NCBI GenBank assembly: GCA_963695105.1
Contig: CAVOGC010000006.1
Span: 1-64,000, forward strand
Length of the DNA stretch: 64,000 nt
DNA from: Competibacter sp963695105
GTDB taxonomy: Bacteria; Pseudomonadota; Gammaproteobacteria; Competibacterales; Competibacteraceae
Reading direction: 5' to 3'
Shown here piece after piece: positions 25,007 to 33,418 of this stretch (its first letter is position 1; each line of letters starts with the position of its first letter). A model generated the notes under the pieces. The model had not been told where the DNA came from. It ran no database searches and was given only the letters and a program-made list of their open reading frames with translations. A program made the position numbers and the translations under genes.

Positions 25007-25548
25007 AGCTCCACCTCCGCCGGCGCCAGCACCCGGACATCGTGGCCCTCGGCCACTTTCGGCAGCTTGATCTCGGTCACTCGCCAGCCTCGGTGCATCA
25101 GCGTGCCGGTGAACGGCGGCTGGCCGACCACGTTGCCGGTCAGCCGCACCGCCGTGGCGTCGAAGCCGGCCGGCAGCGTCAGCCGCGCGCCTTCCGCTTC
25201 CTCGCGCACCGGCCTGATTTGCAGGTAATCGCGCGCTACCTTGCGGCAGCCTTCATGCACCACCCGCGCCGCGCCGCCAATTTCGGCGTCGGAATAGGCG
25301 GTCACGTTCTCCTCCAGGAAATCCATGAACCGCCCCTCCTGCTGCAACAGCGCCAGCAACTGCAAGGCGGAATCCGGCGGGATTTCCCGAAGCGCCGGCC
25401 TGGCGGGCTCCGCCGCCGGCGCGAGCGCCGCCGCGCCTCCTTCGAGCCGCAGCACGTCGGCGGCGAACCTCTCGTCGGCCAAAATGCGCCCGAACGCACG
25501 TAGCGCCAGAATCAGGCGGTTGAAAAAACTCATTGGTGAATCACTCAT
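25003..25548 (-). CDS. DUF2760 family protein
   Basis: A 181-residue protein. A short hydrophobic/amphipathic N-terminus (FFNRLILALRAFGRIL) is followed by an Ala/Pro-rich linker and a conserved C-terminal domain with LQLLALLQQEGRFMDFL and LTGNVVGQPPFTGTLMHRGW, the signature of DUF2760. Its last bases overlap the hsp70 start (ATGA), so the proteins are probably made together and may act as partner and chaperone. Met at 25533 is an alternative start. Confidence 0.82.
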   Translation of the reverse strand: MSDSPMSFFNRLILALRAFGRILADERFAADVLRLEGGAAALAPAAEPARPALREIPPDSALQLLALLQQEGRFMDFLEENVTAYSDAEIGGAARVVHEGCRKVARDYLQIRPVREEAEGARLTLPAGFDATAVRLTGNVVGQPPFTGTLMHRGWRVTEIKLPKVAEGHDVRVLAPAEVEL

Positions 25549-25774
25549 GCAACAGCTCCTACGAATCAAACCCGTTATTTCGGTATCCTAACACGCGCCG
25601 GCAACCGGCCCGCGACAACAAAACCATCCCCCAAACCGGCGAATTTCGCTTATGATGATGGCATCGATAAATAGCGTATAGACCGCCAGATTTTCCCACC
25701 GCACGGGGATTGACGGCTACGCCGTACCGGCGACACGCAGACGATACGCAAGACTATTTTCCAGGAGTGGCAGC

Positions 25775-26140
25775 ATGGCCCGCATACTGATCGTCGACGA
25801 CTCGCCCACGCAGGCGCTGAGTCTCTCCAAGATACTCAAGAAACATGGGCACGAGATTCTGACCGCTAAAGATGGCGCGGAGGGCGTCGTGGTCGCCAAG
25901 GCGGAACTGCCGGATCTCGTACTCATGGATGTGGTCATGCCCAAGGTCAACGGTTTTCAGGCAACCCGCCAGATCACCAAGAACCCTTCCACCAGCCATA
26001 TTCCGGTCATCATCGTCACGACCAAGGATCAGGAAACCGACCGGATCTGGGGCGCGCGGCAGGGCGCCAAAAGCTACGTCGTCAAACCGGTGGAAGAAAC
26101 CTCGCTGCTCGAAGCCATCGGGCAGTATCTGCCCAAATGA
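25775..26140 (+). CDS. Single-domain response regulator, PilH/CheY-like
   Basis: A 121-residue stand-alone receiver. Acidic pair DD in LIVDDSPTQ, phosphoacceptor Asp in LVLMDVVMPKVNG (about residue 53), Thr in IIVTTKD and Lys in KSYVVKPV are all present. The PTQ after the acidic pair and the overall sequence are like PilH/PilG of the type IV pilus Chp system. No kinase or pil genes are adjacent, so assignment to pili rests on similarity only. A strong AGGAG lies 7 bp before the ATG. Confidence 0.88.
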   Translation: MARILIVDDSPTQALSLSKILKKHGHEILTAKDGAEGVVVAKAELPDLVLMDVVMPKVNGFQATRQITKNPSTSHIPVIIVTTKDQETDRIWGARQGAKSYVVKPVEETSLLEAIGQYLPK

Positions 26141-26158
26141 CCGGTCGTCCCAGGCGCG

Positions 26159-26764
26159 TCAGCCGGGACTCCCTTCCAGGATCGCCAACGCCACGTTGAT
26201 CTCGCCCAACCGCCGGCCGTCGCCACCCCGATCGGGATGATGGCGCATCGCCAGCCGCCGGTACTGCCGCTTGATGGCCGCGGCATCGACCGGGTCCCGC
26301 AGTTCCAGCACCGCCAGCGCCGCCCCCCGCCGCCCGTTCCGCCGGCACGCGGCGTGTAGTCCGCGCAGCAGTTCGGCGACCTCGGCGACCGTCACCGTCG
26401 CCAGCCTGGCCAAATCGGCGTAGCACGGCGCGAAGTCGGGTTCATCCGACGCGAGTGCCGTCCCGCCGCCGCAAGGCAGCGGTTCGGACTCCAGCACAAT
26501 GCTCAGCGGGTCCACCCGCAAGCGGCCACGCCGCTCGCCGGCCAAGCGCTCCCGCAATCGGTAGAGCGCGTGAAACAGCAGGTAATGACCCCGAAACAGG
26601 CTGAGTGGTTCGCGGGCGCTAAAACCCGCGAATAAAGGATCGCATTCGCGCAGTCTCTTCAGCAGTTCGTGCTCGCTCAGTCCGGCGGGATGGGCGGCCA
26701 ACAGATCCAGCAAGCGCGCCTCCAAAGCCGCCAGCGCGGGCGGTGAAGGAAGAGTTCCGCTCAT
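26159..26764 (-). CDS. DnaJ-related protein with C-terminal J domain
   Basis: A 201-residue protein. A long N-terminal DnaJ-related region (SEHELLKRLRECDPLF, then FHALYRLRERL) is followed by a J domain at the C-terminus. The J domain is recognised by AAIKRQYRRLAMRHHPDRGGD and its HPD tripeptide, which stimulates Hsp70 ATPase. The start at 26764 overlaps the anti-sigma stop by ATGA. Two Hsp70 genes lie within a few kb, so it may be their co-chaperone, but this is inference. Confidence 0.84.
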   Translation of the reverse strand: MSGTLPSPPALAALEARLLDLLAAHPAGLSEHELLKRLRECDPLFAGFSAREPLSLFRGHYLLFHALYRLRERLAGERRGRLRVDPLSIVLESEPLPCGGGTALASDEPDFAPCYADLARLATVTVAEVAELLRGLHAACRRNGRRGAALAVLELRDPVDAAAIKRQYRRLAMRHHPDRGGDGRRLGEINVALAILEGSPG

Positions 26765-27522
26765 CGCGGCGGCTCCGGCGCGGCCTCCAGCGGATAATTC
26801 GGATACCGCCGCCGAAATTCCGCCAAACTGGCGTCCGCCTCCGCTGTCCGACCCTGACGCCGCAGTTCGGCGATGGCCGCCAGCCATTCCTCCGGCGGTC
26901 GGCGGTCCCGCGGTAAAGCTGCTTCCCGTGAAACCGCTTCCTCTCCAGCCCGCTGGCCCGCTGGCGCGTCCTGGAGCGAATCCTGTTGTCGTTCCCGCAC
27001 CGCCGGAGCGATTTGCAGCAGCAGTGGGGACCGTTGTTCCCCGCCGACAGACGACGGAACCGGCGGCGCCGCCAGCGGCGCCCGCGCCGCTGGCGGCGCC
27101 ACCCGAACCGCCTCGCCCATGGGCATGGCGGGTCGCAGGTTGGCGGCGGATGGCGAGGCACGATCATCGTCGCGGGACTGGGCGCGGCCGGAAGCGGTGG
27201 CATCCGCTTCGGCGGCGGGTTCCGCCAGGGAGCGGAACGCCTTACTTTCGAGTGGCGGACCCCATTCGCCGGTCTCGCGGGCCAGCCGCACAATGCCCAC
27301 CGCCAGCACCACGGTCGCCGCCAGCGCCGCCGGCACCGCCCACATTCGGGTTCGCCGCCACCGGGAGCGCGGCGGCACCAGCGTCGGAACCGGTTGCGGC
27401 GCGGCGTTGGCCTCCGTCAGGATGCGCTGGTCCAGCCAGGCCGGCGGCTCGGGGTCGCGGGTGGTCCGGTACAAGGCCGACAGATCCTCGTCGTGGAATT
27501 CCGCATCGCGTGGATCGTTCAT
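26761..27522 (-). CDS. Membrane-anchored anti-sigma-like protein
   Basis: A 253-residue protein. The cytoplasmic N-terminus (about 1-55, DEDLSALYRTTRDPEPPAWLD) is followed by one membrane helix (WAVPAALAATVVLAVGIVR). A long Ala/Pro/Arg-rich periplasmic part ends with a helical EEWLAAIAELRRQGR segment. No zinc-binding HxxxCxxC is visible. It overlaps the ECF sigma gene by 4 bp (ATGA), the usual arrangement of an ECF sigma with its regulator, which is the main reason for the call. Confidence 0.75.
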   Translation of the reverse strand: MNDPRDAEFHDEDLSALYRTTRDPEPPAWLDQRILTEANAAPQPVPTLVPPRSRWRRTRMWAVPAALAATVVLAVGIVRLARETGEWGPPLESKAFRSLAEPAAEADATASGRAQSRDDDRASPSAANLRPAMPMGEAVRVAPPAARAPLAAPPVPSSVGGEQRSPLLLQIAPAVRERQQDSLQDAPAGQRAGEEAVSREAALPRDRRPPEEWLAAIAELRRQGRTAEADASLAEFRRRYPNYPLEAAPEPPR

Positions 27523-28085
27523 CGCGCACCTCTCAAACCCTGTCGCAGGCGGGCCATGGCATAGCGCAGGCGGCTCTTGACGGTCTCCCGGCCGGTTCCG
27601 GTGGCCTGGGCGATTTCCTCCAGCGACAACCCGGCTTCTTCCTTCAGCAACATGGCCTCGCGCTGGGCCTCGGGCAGTTCGGCCAGCAGTTCGAGCAGGC
27701 GTTCGGCCTGACGACGGCGGTCGTCTTGCGCCTCCGGCTGGTTTTCGGCCGGCGCCGGCGTTTCGGCCCACTCCGGGCAATCCTCGGCGTAGGACAGCGG
27801 CAGCCCCCGGCGGCTGGCGCGGTAGTGATCGATCAGGCGATTGTGGGCCAGCCGGTACAGATAGGTGGCGAACCGGGCCTGCACGGTGTAGCCGGCCCGG
27901 GCGGCGATCAGCTTCAGCCACACATCCTGAAACAGTTCCTCGGCCAGTGCCGGCTGGCCGCACTGGCGCAACAGGTAGCGGTACAGCGGCCCCTTGTGGC
28001 GGGCGTACAGCGGCGCGAAGGCGTCGGCATCGCCATCCCGGTAGCGCAGCATGAGGGTCTCGTCGGCATCGTCTTCGGTCCGCAT
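27519..28085 (-). CDS. ECF sigma-70 factor (RpoE-like)
   Basis: A 188-residue group IV sigma factor. Region 2 shows LYARHKGPLYRYLLRQ and the -10-binding ATYLYRLAHNRLIDHYR (2.3-2.4). Region 4 carries AMLLKEEAGLSLEEIAQATGTGRETVKSRLRYAMARLR, a helix-turn-helix for the -35 element. Region 3 is absent, as expected. It is first in an overlapping trio with the anti-sigma-like and DnaJ-like genes. Targets could include the neighbouring chaperone or VWA genes, which is untested. Confidence 0.92.
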   Translation of the reverse strand: MRTEDDADETLMLRYRDGDADAFAPLYARHKGPLYRYLLRQCGQPALAEELFQDVWLKLIAARAGYTVQARFATYLYRLAHNRLIDHYRASRRGLPLSYAEDCPEWAETPAPAENQPEAQDDRRRQAERLLELLAELPEAQREAMLLKEEAGLSLEEIAQATGTGRETVKSRLRYAMARLRQGLRGAR

Positions 28086-28161
28086 GGAAACAAGGTATCA
28101 GGGAACGGGGATCAGGTTCCAGACTCCCGAAAGAACTGTCCCCTGCCCCCTGATACCGCAA

Positions 28162-29979
28162 TCAGCGAACCGCCTGCCCCGCTGCCCCGCTCCGGCCGGG
28201 ATCAAGCGATCGCGCCAACCCGACCAGGGTCAGAAATTCGCCCCGGTAGCCGTGGGGATCGGCGCCCCGCGCGGCGCGGGCCAGCGCCAGCATCTCATCG
28301 TAGCCAAAGTCGCGGGTGTAGCGCCCGCCGCGCAGCACCTGGCCGAAGCCGGCCACCGCCGCCGCGAAGCGGAACCGCTCGCTGGTTTCCCGCCAATCCT
28401 CGACTACCTGCCCGCGCCGGATCGGTTGTTCCAGCAACTGACTGACCTCGCCGTCCGGCTGCTTGTAGCGCAAGCGCAGGAAGGCGATTTCGTCGCCGCG
28501 CGGGGCACTGTCCGTCGCCGGCTGGCCGTAACGCAGCGGATCGGTCAGACCGCCGCCGCTGCCCTTCAGGGCGATTTCGTACAACGCGGTGACCGTGTGC
28601 CCCGCGCCGATGTCGCCGGCATCCACCGCATCGTTGTTGAAATCCTCGCGGCGCAGGATTCGATTCTCGTAACCGATCAGGCGGTATTCCTCGACCAGCG
28701 CCGGGTTGAACTCGATTTGAATCTTCACGTCCTTGGCGATGGTCAGCAGGGTGGCGCTCATCTGCTCGACCAGCACCTTGTTGGCCTCTCGCAGGGTGTC
28801 GATGTAGGCATGGTTGCCGTTGCCGGCGTCGGCCAGTTGCTCCATCAGCCGGTCGTTGTAGTTGCCGGCGCCGAAACCGAGCGTGGTCAGCGCGACCCCG
28901 CTCTGGCGCTGGGCTTCCACCAGATCCTTCAACGCCTGAAAATTGACCGTGCCGACGTTGAAATCGCCATCGGTGGCCAGAATCACCCGGTTGACGCCGC
29001 CCTCGACGAAGCCCTGCCGGGCCAGATTGTAGGCCAGTTGAATGCCCGCGCCGCCGTTGGTGGAACCGCCGGCGCTGAGCTGATCCAGCGCGGCTTCGAT
29101 CTTCGCTTTTCGATTACCGGGCGTGGGTTCCAGCACCATCCCGGCCGCGCCGGCGTAGACCGCGATCGCCACCTTGTCCTCGGGCCGCAGTTGCCGGACC
29201 AGCAGCTTCAGCGCCGGCTTGAGCAGGCCGATCTTGTCCGCCGAGTTCATCGAGCCGGACACGTCGATCAGGAACACCAGATTGGCCGGCGGCAACTGGG
29301 TTTTCGGCAGTTCGTAGCCCTTGATGCCGACCGCCAGCAGCAGGGTTTGCGGATTCCAGGGCGTGGAAGCCAATTCGGTGTTGACCCGGAACGGCGGCTC
29401 GCGGCCGTCCGGCGGCGGATAGTCGTAATCGAAGTAGTTGATCAGTTCCTCGACCCGCACCGCGTCGCGCGGCGGCAGTCGGCCGGCGTTGAGGAAGCGG
29501 CGGACGTTGGCGTAGGCGCCGGTATCGACGTCGATGCTGAAGGTGGACACCGGCTGCTCGGCGGCGCGCTTGACCGGGTTGTCCTCGATCTGGGCGTAAT
29601 TTTCACGATCGGTCGGTTCGCTGGGCGCGCGCCACTCGTCCGCGTCCCGGCGGCCGGGCGTGCGGGCTTGCGGGCTTGCGACGAACTCCTTGGCTGCCTG
29701 CCTTGCGGCGATCGACTGGGCGCTTGGCTCGGCCGATGTCCGCACCGGGCTGGTCGGCGGCGGCGGCGCGGAGACCGGCCGCTCGGCGTCCCCGCCGGAT
29801 GGCGCGATCGCGGCCGGCACGGTGACGGCCTGGTCCACCACGGACTGGGCGACTTCCGGGTGTGACTGGCCGGCGGCCTGTTGCTTGGACTCGGTCGCTC
29901 CTTGCGGTGGTGTGGCGGGCGAACACCCGGCGAGCAGGACGGCGGCGAGCAGGGCGTAGAGTGGCGGCGACGGGTTCAT
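28162..29979 (-). CDS. VWA-domain lipoprotein (YfbK family)
   Basis: A 605-residue envelope protein. A lipoprotein signal peptide ends in the lipobox LLAGC. A low-complexity Ala/Pro/Ser linker follows. A conserved N-terminal YfbK/DUF3520-type region contains FSIDVDTGAYANVRRFL and EELINYFDYDYP. The von Willebrand A domain holds an intact MIDAS motif (FLIDVSGSMNS, then TDGDFNVG) for metal-dependent ligand binding. The C-terminus is a further conserved domain (GRYTRDFGYDEMLALARAARG). It is 76 bp upstream of the ECF sigma gene on the same strand. The role is unknown. Confidence 0.9.
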   Translation of the reverse strand: MNPSPPLYALLAAVLLAGCSPATPPQGATESKQQAAGQSHPEVAQSVVDQAVTVPAAIAPSGGDAERPVSAPPPPTSPVRTSAEPSAQSIAARQAAKEFVASPQARTPGRRDADEWRAPSEPTDRENYAQIEDNPVKRAAEQPVSTFSIDVDTGAYANVRRFLNAGRLPPRDAVRVEELINYFDYDYPPPDGREPPFRVNTELASTPWNPQTLLLAVGIKGYELPKTQLPPANLVFLIDVSGSMNSADKIGLLKPALKLLVRQLRPEDKVAIAVYAGAAGMVLEPTPGNRKAKIEAALDQLSAGGSTNGGAGIQLAYNLARQGFVEGGVNRVILATDGDFNVGTVNFQALKDLVEAQRQSGVALTTLGFGAGNYNDRLMEQLADAGNGNHAYIDTLREANKVLVEQMSATLLTIAKDVKIQIEFNPALVEEYRLIGYENRILRREDFNNDAVDAGDIGAGHTVTALYEIALKGSGGGLTDPLRYGQPATDSAPRGDEIAFLRLRYKQPDGEVSQLLEQPIRRGQVVEDWRETSERFRFAAAVAGFGQVLRGGRYTRDFGYDEMLALARAARGADPHGYRGEFLTLVGLARSLDPGRSGAAGQAVR

Positions 29980-30153
29980 GACGTTCTCCTCGAAAGTTGC
30001 GGTTGCACTGTTGTAAACGCTGGCAACGCCGCAACGGGGTTAAAACCGGATTCCCTGCCCGGCGACTTGGCCCCAGCTTGCCGTTTGCGCCGGCCTGTCC
30101 CATTATTTTTTCATCATTCCGCTTCGGAATGCCCGCAAGGTACGGCGACTCCC

Positions 30154-31266
30154 ATGGAAATGCCCCGGATCTCCGGCTATCAATTCGAAAAAATCATTGG
30201 CAAGGGCGCCATGTCCACCGTCTATCTGGCGCTCCAGGAAGCGCTGGAACGCCGCGTGGCCATCAAGGTGCTGTCCCCCGGTCTGGCCAGCGACCCCATC
30301 TTCAGCAAGCGCTTCGTCAAGGAAGCCCGCATCATCGGCAAGCTTGGCCACCCGCATATCGTCACCATTTTCGACGCCGGCAATCTGGACAATGTGTATT
30401 ACATCGCGATGGAATACCTGAAGGGCGGCACGCTCAAGGAACGGATCAAGGCGGGGCTGACGCCGGACCAGGCGGTGACGATTCTATGCCAGATCGCCCA
30501 GGCGCTCGGCCGGGCGCACCAGCAGCATTGCATCCATCGCGACATCAAGCCGGCCAACATATTGTTCCGCAATCCGGGCACGGCGGTGCTGTCGGATTTC
30601 GGCATCGCCAAGAACACGCTGGACAAGACCCAGTTGACCGCCGCCGGCTGGCGGCTCGGCACGCCCAATTACATGAGCCCGGAACAGGCGCTGGCCAAGC
30701 CGGTGGACGCCCGTAGCGATTTGTACAGCCTGGGGGTAGTGTTTTACGAGATGCTGACCGGAACCCGGCCGTTTCAGGGGGCCGATGCGTTCGATATCGC
30801 GCTGAAGCACGTCAAGGGGCCGGTTCCGATCCTGCCGGAGCCGCTTGGCCGCTTTCAGCCGGCGCTCGACCGGCTGTTGGCCAAGGAGCCGGAGGATCGA
30901 TTCGCCAGCGCCGAGGAGTTGGTGGCGGCGGTTCAGGACGCGGCGGCCGGGAAGGTGGCGGCGGCGCGGGACGCGGCCACCGATCAAACCGTGGTCGTGC
31001 CGCGCCCGTCCCACCACAAGGCGGCGACCAAGCCGGTCCGCGACATGACCGGCGTCGAGGTTCCGGCCGCCGCTTCGTTGCCGTGGCGACGGGTGCCGCC
31101 GTGGATTCTGGCTGGATTGCTGGCCGGGTTGGCGGCGCTGCTGACCTACTGGTTCTGGCCCGCGCTCTCGACCGCGATTTCCTCGGTGACGGCGCCGTGG
31201 GCTAGCCGCGCCGCCGGGTCAGTAGCTCATGCAGGCGGCGTTGAGGATGCCGATGGCGACCGATAG
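30154..31266 (+). CDS. Serine/threonine protein kinase, one C-terminal membrane helix
   Basis: A 370-residue Hanks-type kinase. It has the glycine loop GKGAMSTVY, the ATP-anchoring Lys in RRVAIKVL, the catalytic loop HRDIKPANILF, the metal-binding DFGIAKN and the activation-segment end GTPNYMSPEQAL. After the kinase domain (to about 275) comes a disordered linker and a single membrane helix (WILAGLLAGLAALLTYWFW). No PASTA or other sensor domain follows. I chose ATG 30154, since the longer upstream frame is not kinase-like. The last 48 bp overlap the 3' end of the convergent DUF350 gene. The tail after the membrane helix may not be conserved. Confidence 0.9.
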   Translation: MEMPRISGYQFEKIIGKGAMSTVYLALQEALERRVAIKVLSPGLASDPIFSKRFVKEARIIGKLGHPHIVTIFDAGNLDNVYYIAMEYLKGGTLKERIKAGLTPDQAVTILCQIAQALGRAHQQHCIHRDIKPANILFRNPGTAVLSDFGIAKNTLDKTQLTAAGWRLGTPNYMSPEQALAKPVDARSDLYSLGVVFYEMLTGTRPFQGADAFDIALKHVKGPVPILPEPLGRFQPALDRLLAKEPEDRFASAEELVAAVQDAAAGKVAAARDAATDQTVVVPRPSHHKAATKPVRDMTGVEVPAAASLPWRRVPPWILAGLLAGLAALLTYWFWPALSTAISSVTAPWASRAAGSVAHAGGVEDADGDR

Positions 31267-31626
31267 CGCGCCGAGAAATACGCCGGTGGCGACTCGGCCG
31301 GCGGGGATGTCGCGACCGAGTTCGGGCAAGAGCAGGAATCGCGCCGCCAGATAGACCAGCACCTGAATGACCAGTGCGATCAGCCCCCAGACCGCCATGT
31401 CGGGCAGGCTGACGCTGTGGGTAATGGCGCTGGCCAGCGGCAGCACGAAGCCGAGCACGGCGCCGCCGAGGCTGGCCGCCGCCGCCGCGTTGCCCTCGCG
31501 GATCAGGGCGATTTCGCGGTAGGGGGTGATGAAGACGTACACCGTCAGAAACAGCGCCAGCAGACCGATGGCGGTGGCGAAGTAGAACAGGAACGAGGGT
31601 AGACCGGACAGGGATTGGGTCAGCAT
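31219..31626 (-). CDS. DUF350 membrane protein
   Basis: A 135-residue inner-membrane protein with four hydrophobic segments, beginning LPSFLFYFATAIGLLALFL. It contains the DUF350 features TPYREIALIREGN and a repeat of a two-helix unit (LGGAVLGFVLPLASAI, ATGVFLGALSVAIGILNAA). Family members (YjfL type) have no established function. It converges on and overlaps the kinase gene by 48 bp. The start was set at the Met after which hydrophobic residues begin. Confidence 0.83.
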   Translation of the reverse strand: MLTQSLSGLPSFLFYFATAIGLLALFLTVYVFITPYREIALIREGNAAAAASLGGAVLGFVLPLASAITHSVSLPDMAVWGLIALVIQVLVYLAARFLLLPELGRDIPAGRVATGVFLGALSVAIGILNAACMSY

Positions 31627-31757
31627 GGCGGTTCTTCTTTCCGTTTGAAGCGGGCATCGGGAAAGGATAGCCCAAACCGATTGTTCCCCAAGCCACACGG
31701 CGTTCTTGCAAGCCGTTCCGCGACACCCATAAGCCCGCCGACCTTCTTTCGCCGGTT

Positions 31758-32042
31758 TCAGTTTGAAACGTTTTCTTCATGCCTGACGGTGCGAAACGCA
31801 ACATGCGCGTTCTCGCGTTTTCCGTGATCCATCGCCGTTCGCTCGGCCAGGTCGCCCCATAGCACCTGGAAATCGGTGAGGACAGCGTACATCACCGAGG
31901 CCAGCTCGCCCGGCCGCAGGTCGGAAACACCGCCCGCGCGCTCGACCTGCTCGATGGCATTTCGCAAAAACAACAAGTTGGAGAGTAGCGCATCGCAATG
32001 CACATCGATTTCCACTGGATGCTGGCGGATTGGTGTCGTCAT
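31758..32042 (-). CDS. Hypothetical protein
   Basis: A 94-residue helical, acidic protein (VHCDALLSNLLFLRNAIEQVE, then LASVMYAVLTDFQVLWGDLAER) with no recognised family. It has good codon usage and no antisense competitor. It marks the left edge of the accessory region. Confidence 0.55.
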   Translation of the reverse strand: MTTPIRQHPVEIDVHCDALLSNLLFLRNAIEQVERAGGVSDLRPGELASVMYAVLTDFQVLWGDLAERTAMDHGKRENAHVAFRTVRHEENVSN

Positions 32043-32162
32043 CGGTCAGTCTCCATGCTCGGACGCCAGGACCTTATCCTTTCATTGTTCATGCGGCACT
32101 CTCTCCATAGGCACATTCTCTGCGTATGGGGTTAGCCAAAATCGTGCCAACAAAGGCCGCGA

Positions 32163-32690
32163 TCAGGTCCGGCGGGCGCGAGCAAACAGGTGTACTTTCC
32201 AATCGTCGCGGTCGCGCACGAATTCCACGGGTTCCGACCAGCCCCCCGGGAATTTTCGGAGCGCCCACGCCTTGTTATCTTCGACAACCAGGTCGCCCAA
32301 GGTTTCGTCGAGGAAGAGGCTGGAGGATACCGACCCGCCGCCTCGCACCGCGCGGCTGTGCAATTCCAGTTCGGCGGCCAGTCCGGCGATGTCCGACGCA
32401 CGCTTGATCATGGCCTTGAGCGTTTTTTCGTGGCCTGGGTTGGGCCCGACCGTATTCGACCAGGATTGCCATAACCGCGCGAGTTCGGTCGCCGGCACGC
32501 CATGCCGCTCGCAGATGGCGACAAACTGGTCGTCAGTGCCGTGATGCGCGCTCAGGCACAGTTTGAAGGCATTGTTGAGAATGCGCCGGATGTCGCGGGG
32601 GTCCAGGACGCGGAAGAACGCATCCCAGTCGCCCCGTTGCATGGCCTGCTGGGCCTGTTCGAACGCTTCTTGTGGAGTGTGGGCGGCCAT
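32163..32690 (-). CDS. Hypothetical protein
   Basis: A 175-residue soluble protein. The N-terminal half is helical (EAFEQAQQAMQRGDWDAFFRVLD, as in scaffold or SMI1-adjacent proteins). The C-terminal half is a small beta-rich domain with LGDLVVEDNKAWA and EPVEFVRDRDDWKVHLFA. I do not recognise a family. Its location among toxin-antitoxin and defence genes suggests an accessory function. Confidence 0.62.
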   Translation of the reverse strand: MAAHTPQEAFEQAQQAMQRGDWDAFFRVLDPRDIRRILNNAFKLCLSAHHGTDDQFVAICERHGVPATELARLWQSWSNTVGPNPGHEKTLKAMIKRASDIAGLAAELELHSRAVRGGGSVSSSLFLDETLGDLVVEDNKAWALRKFPGGWSEPVEFVRDRDDWKVHLFARARRT

Positions 32691-32852
32691 GAGTCATCGA
32701 GTCGGGTGATTGCACAGCATAAGGGCAAGGGGGCTTTCCGCCGCCACATGGGGCGCGACCCGTTCGGCGGCCAGCGCCAACACCAGCCGGTTGCGTTCCA
32801 GCGCGGTCTCGCGAGTGACGCGGCGCGTCGCCGGCGGGAAAGGCGTGCTGGC

Positions 32853-32948
32853 CTATTCTTCGATTTCAAGCCGACGACGCAGCCCATTGATCCCGATGGT
32901 CGGTTTATGCTCCTCGGCGGCTTTGGCTTGGCGCAAGGCCGCTAAATC
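32853..32948 (-). pseudogene. C-terminal remnant of an antitoxin gene
   Basis: An open stretch without a start that encodes LRQAKAAEEHKPTIGINGLRRRL, closely matching the C-terminus of the intact antitoxin at 35903-36100 (LRQAKSAEEHEPTIGIGELRRRLGL). The N-terminal half is missing. It lies just after the stop of a 49-residue ORF. The two copies are in the same orientation, about 3 kb apart. Confidence 0.7.
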
Positions 32949-32951
32949 GCT

Positions 32952-33101
32952 TTACTCTTCCGGCGGCGCGAAGGGGGCGCCGGGCAGCGTGGCCTCGAAG
33001 CGCTTGAGGTCGGCGCAGATGGCCGCCAAGTCGTCATTGAATCGGCGGGCGTGTTCGTCGCGGATGCGGCGGGATTCTTCGACGATTGGGTCAATCCACA
33101 T
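32952..33101 (-). CDS. Small hypothetical protein
   Basis: A 49-residue helical protein (MWIDPIVEESRRIRDEHARRF, then DLAAICADLKRFEATL). Similar short proteins commonly sit beside PIN-type toxin genes, which is the case here. No function is known. The Met used here is the second in the open frame and gives the conserved N-terminus. Confidence 0.6.
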   Translation of the reverse strand: MWIDPIVEESRRIRDEHARRFNDDLAAICADLKRFEATLPGAPFAPPEE

Positions 33102-33131
33102 GGTTGTCTCCCAAGAGTTCTTGGGGCGTAC

Positions 33132-33168
33132 AATTGACATCCTCCCCTCCTTGGGGAGGATGTCAATT
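33132..33168. repeat. Perfect 16-bp inverted repeat between divergent genes
   Basis: Arms AATTGACATCCTCCCC and GGGGAGGATGTCAATT enclose a 5-nt loop. It sits between the 49-residue gene (minus) and the antitoxin/PIN operon (plus). It could be a toxin-antitoxin operator, a bidirectional terminator-like hairpin, or the end of a small mobile element of the REP/IS200 kind. Confidence 0.8.
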
Positions 33169-33217
33169 CTGATTTCAGGACGCCTTTCATCGGCGCCGGG
33201 CTTCGAGGAAAACAGCC

Positions 33218-33418
33218 ATGCACCCCATTCGCCAAGTCATACACGATGCCCCCGAATTCATACCTGTTCCCATCAGTTTACGACATAAAACCATTGAGTT
33301 GATTATCTGGCCATTGGGTGACGACGAACCGGATATGGTCTCACAACCGCCCCGTTACCGGAGGGCAAAGGTCAATAAAATCGATCTGCCTTCGCGGGAA
33401 GAGCGCAATGCGCGTTGA
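33218..33418 (+). CDS. Putative antitoxin of a PIN-type toxin-antitoxin pair
   Basis: A 66-residue protein beginning MHPIRQVIHDAPEFIPVP, with a basic C-terminus. It is preceded by GAGGA at good spacing. Its stop lies 11 bp inside the PIN toxin gene, the standard antitoxin-toxin overlap. No DNA-binding family was recognised. The assignment rests on size and position. Confidence 0.72.
   Translation: MHPIRQVIHDAPEFIPVPISLRHKTIELIIWPLGDDEPDMVSQPPRYRRAKVNKIDLPSREERNAR

Noticed and set aside
32696..32852. Start-less minus-strand stretch encoding ETALERNRLVLALAAERVAP after the antitoxin remnant
   Set aside because: Looks weakly coding but lacks start, family or conserved motif.
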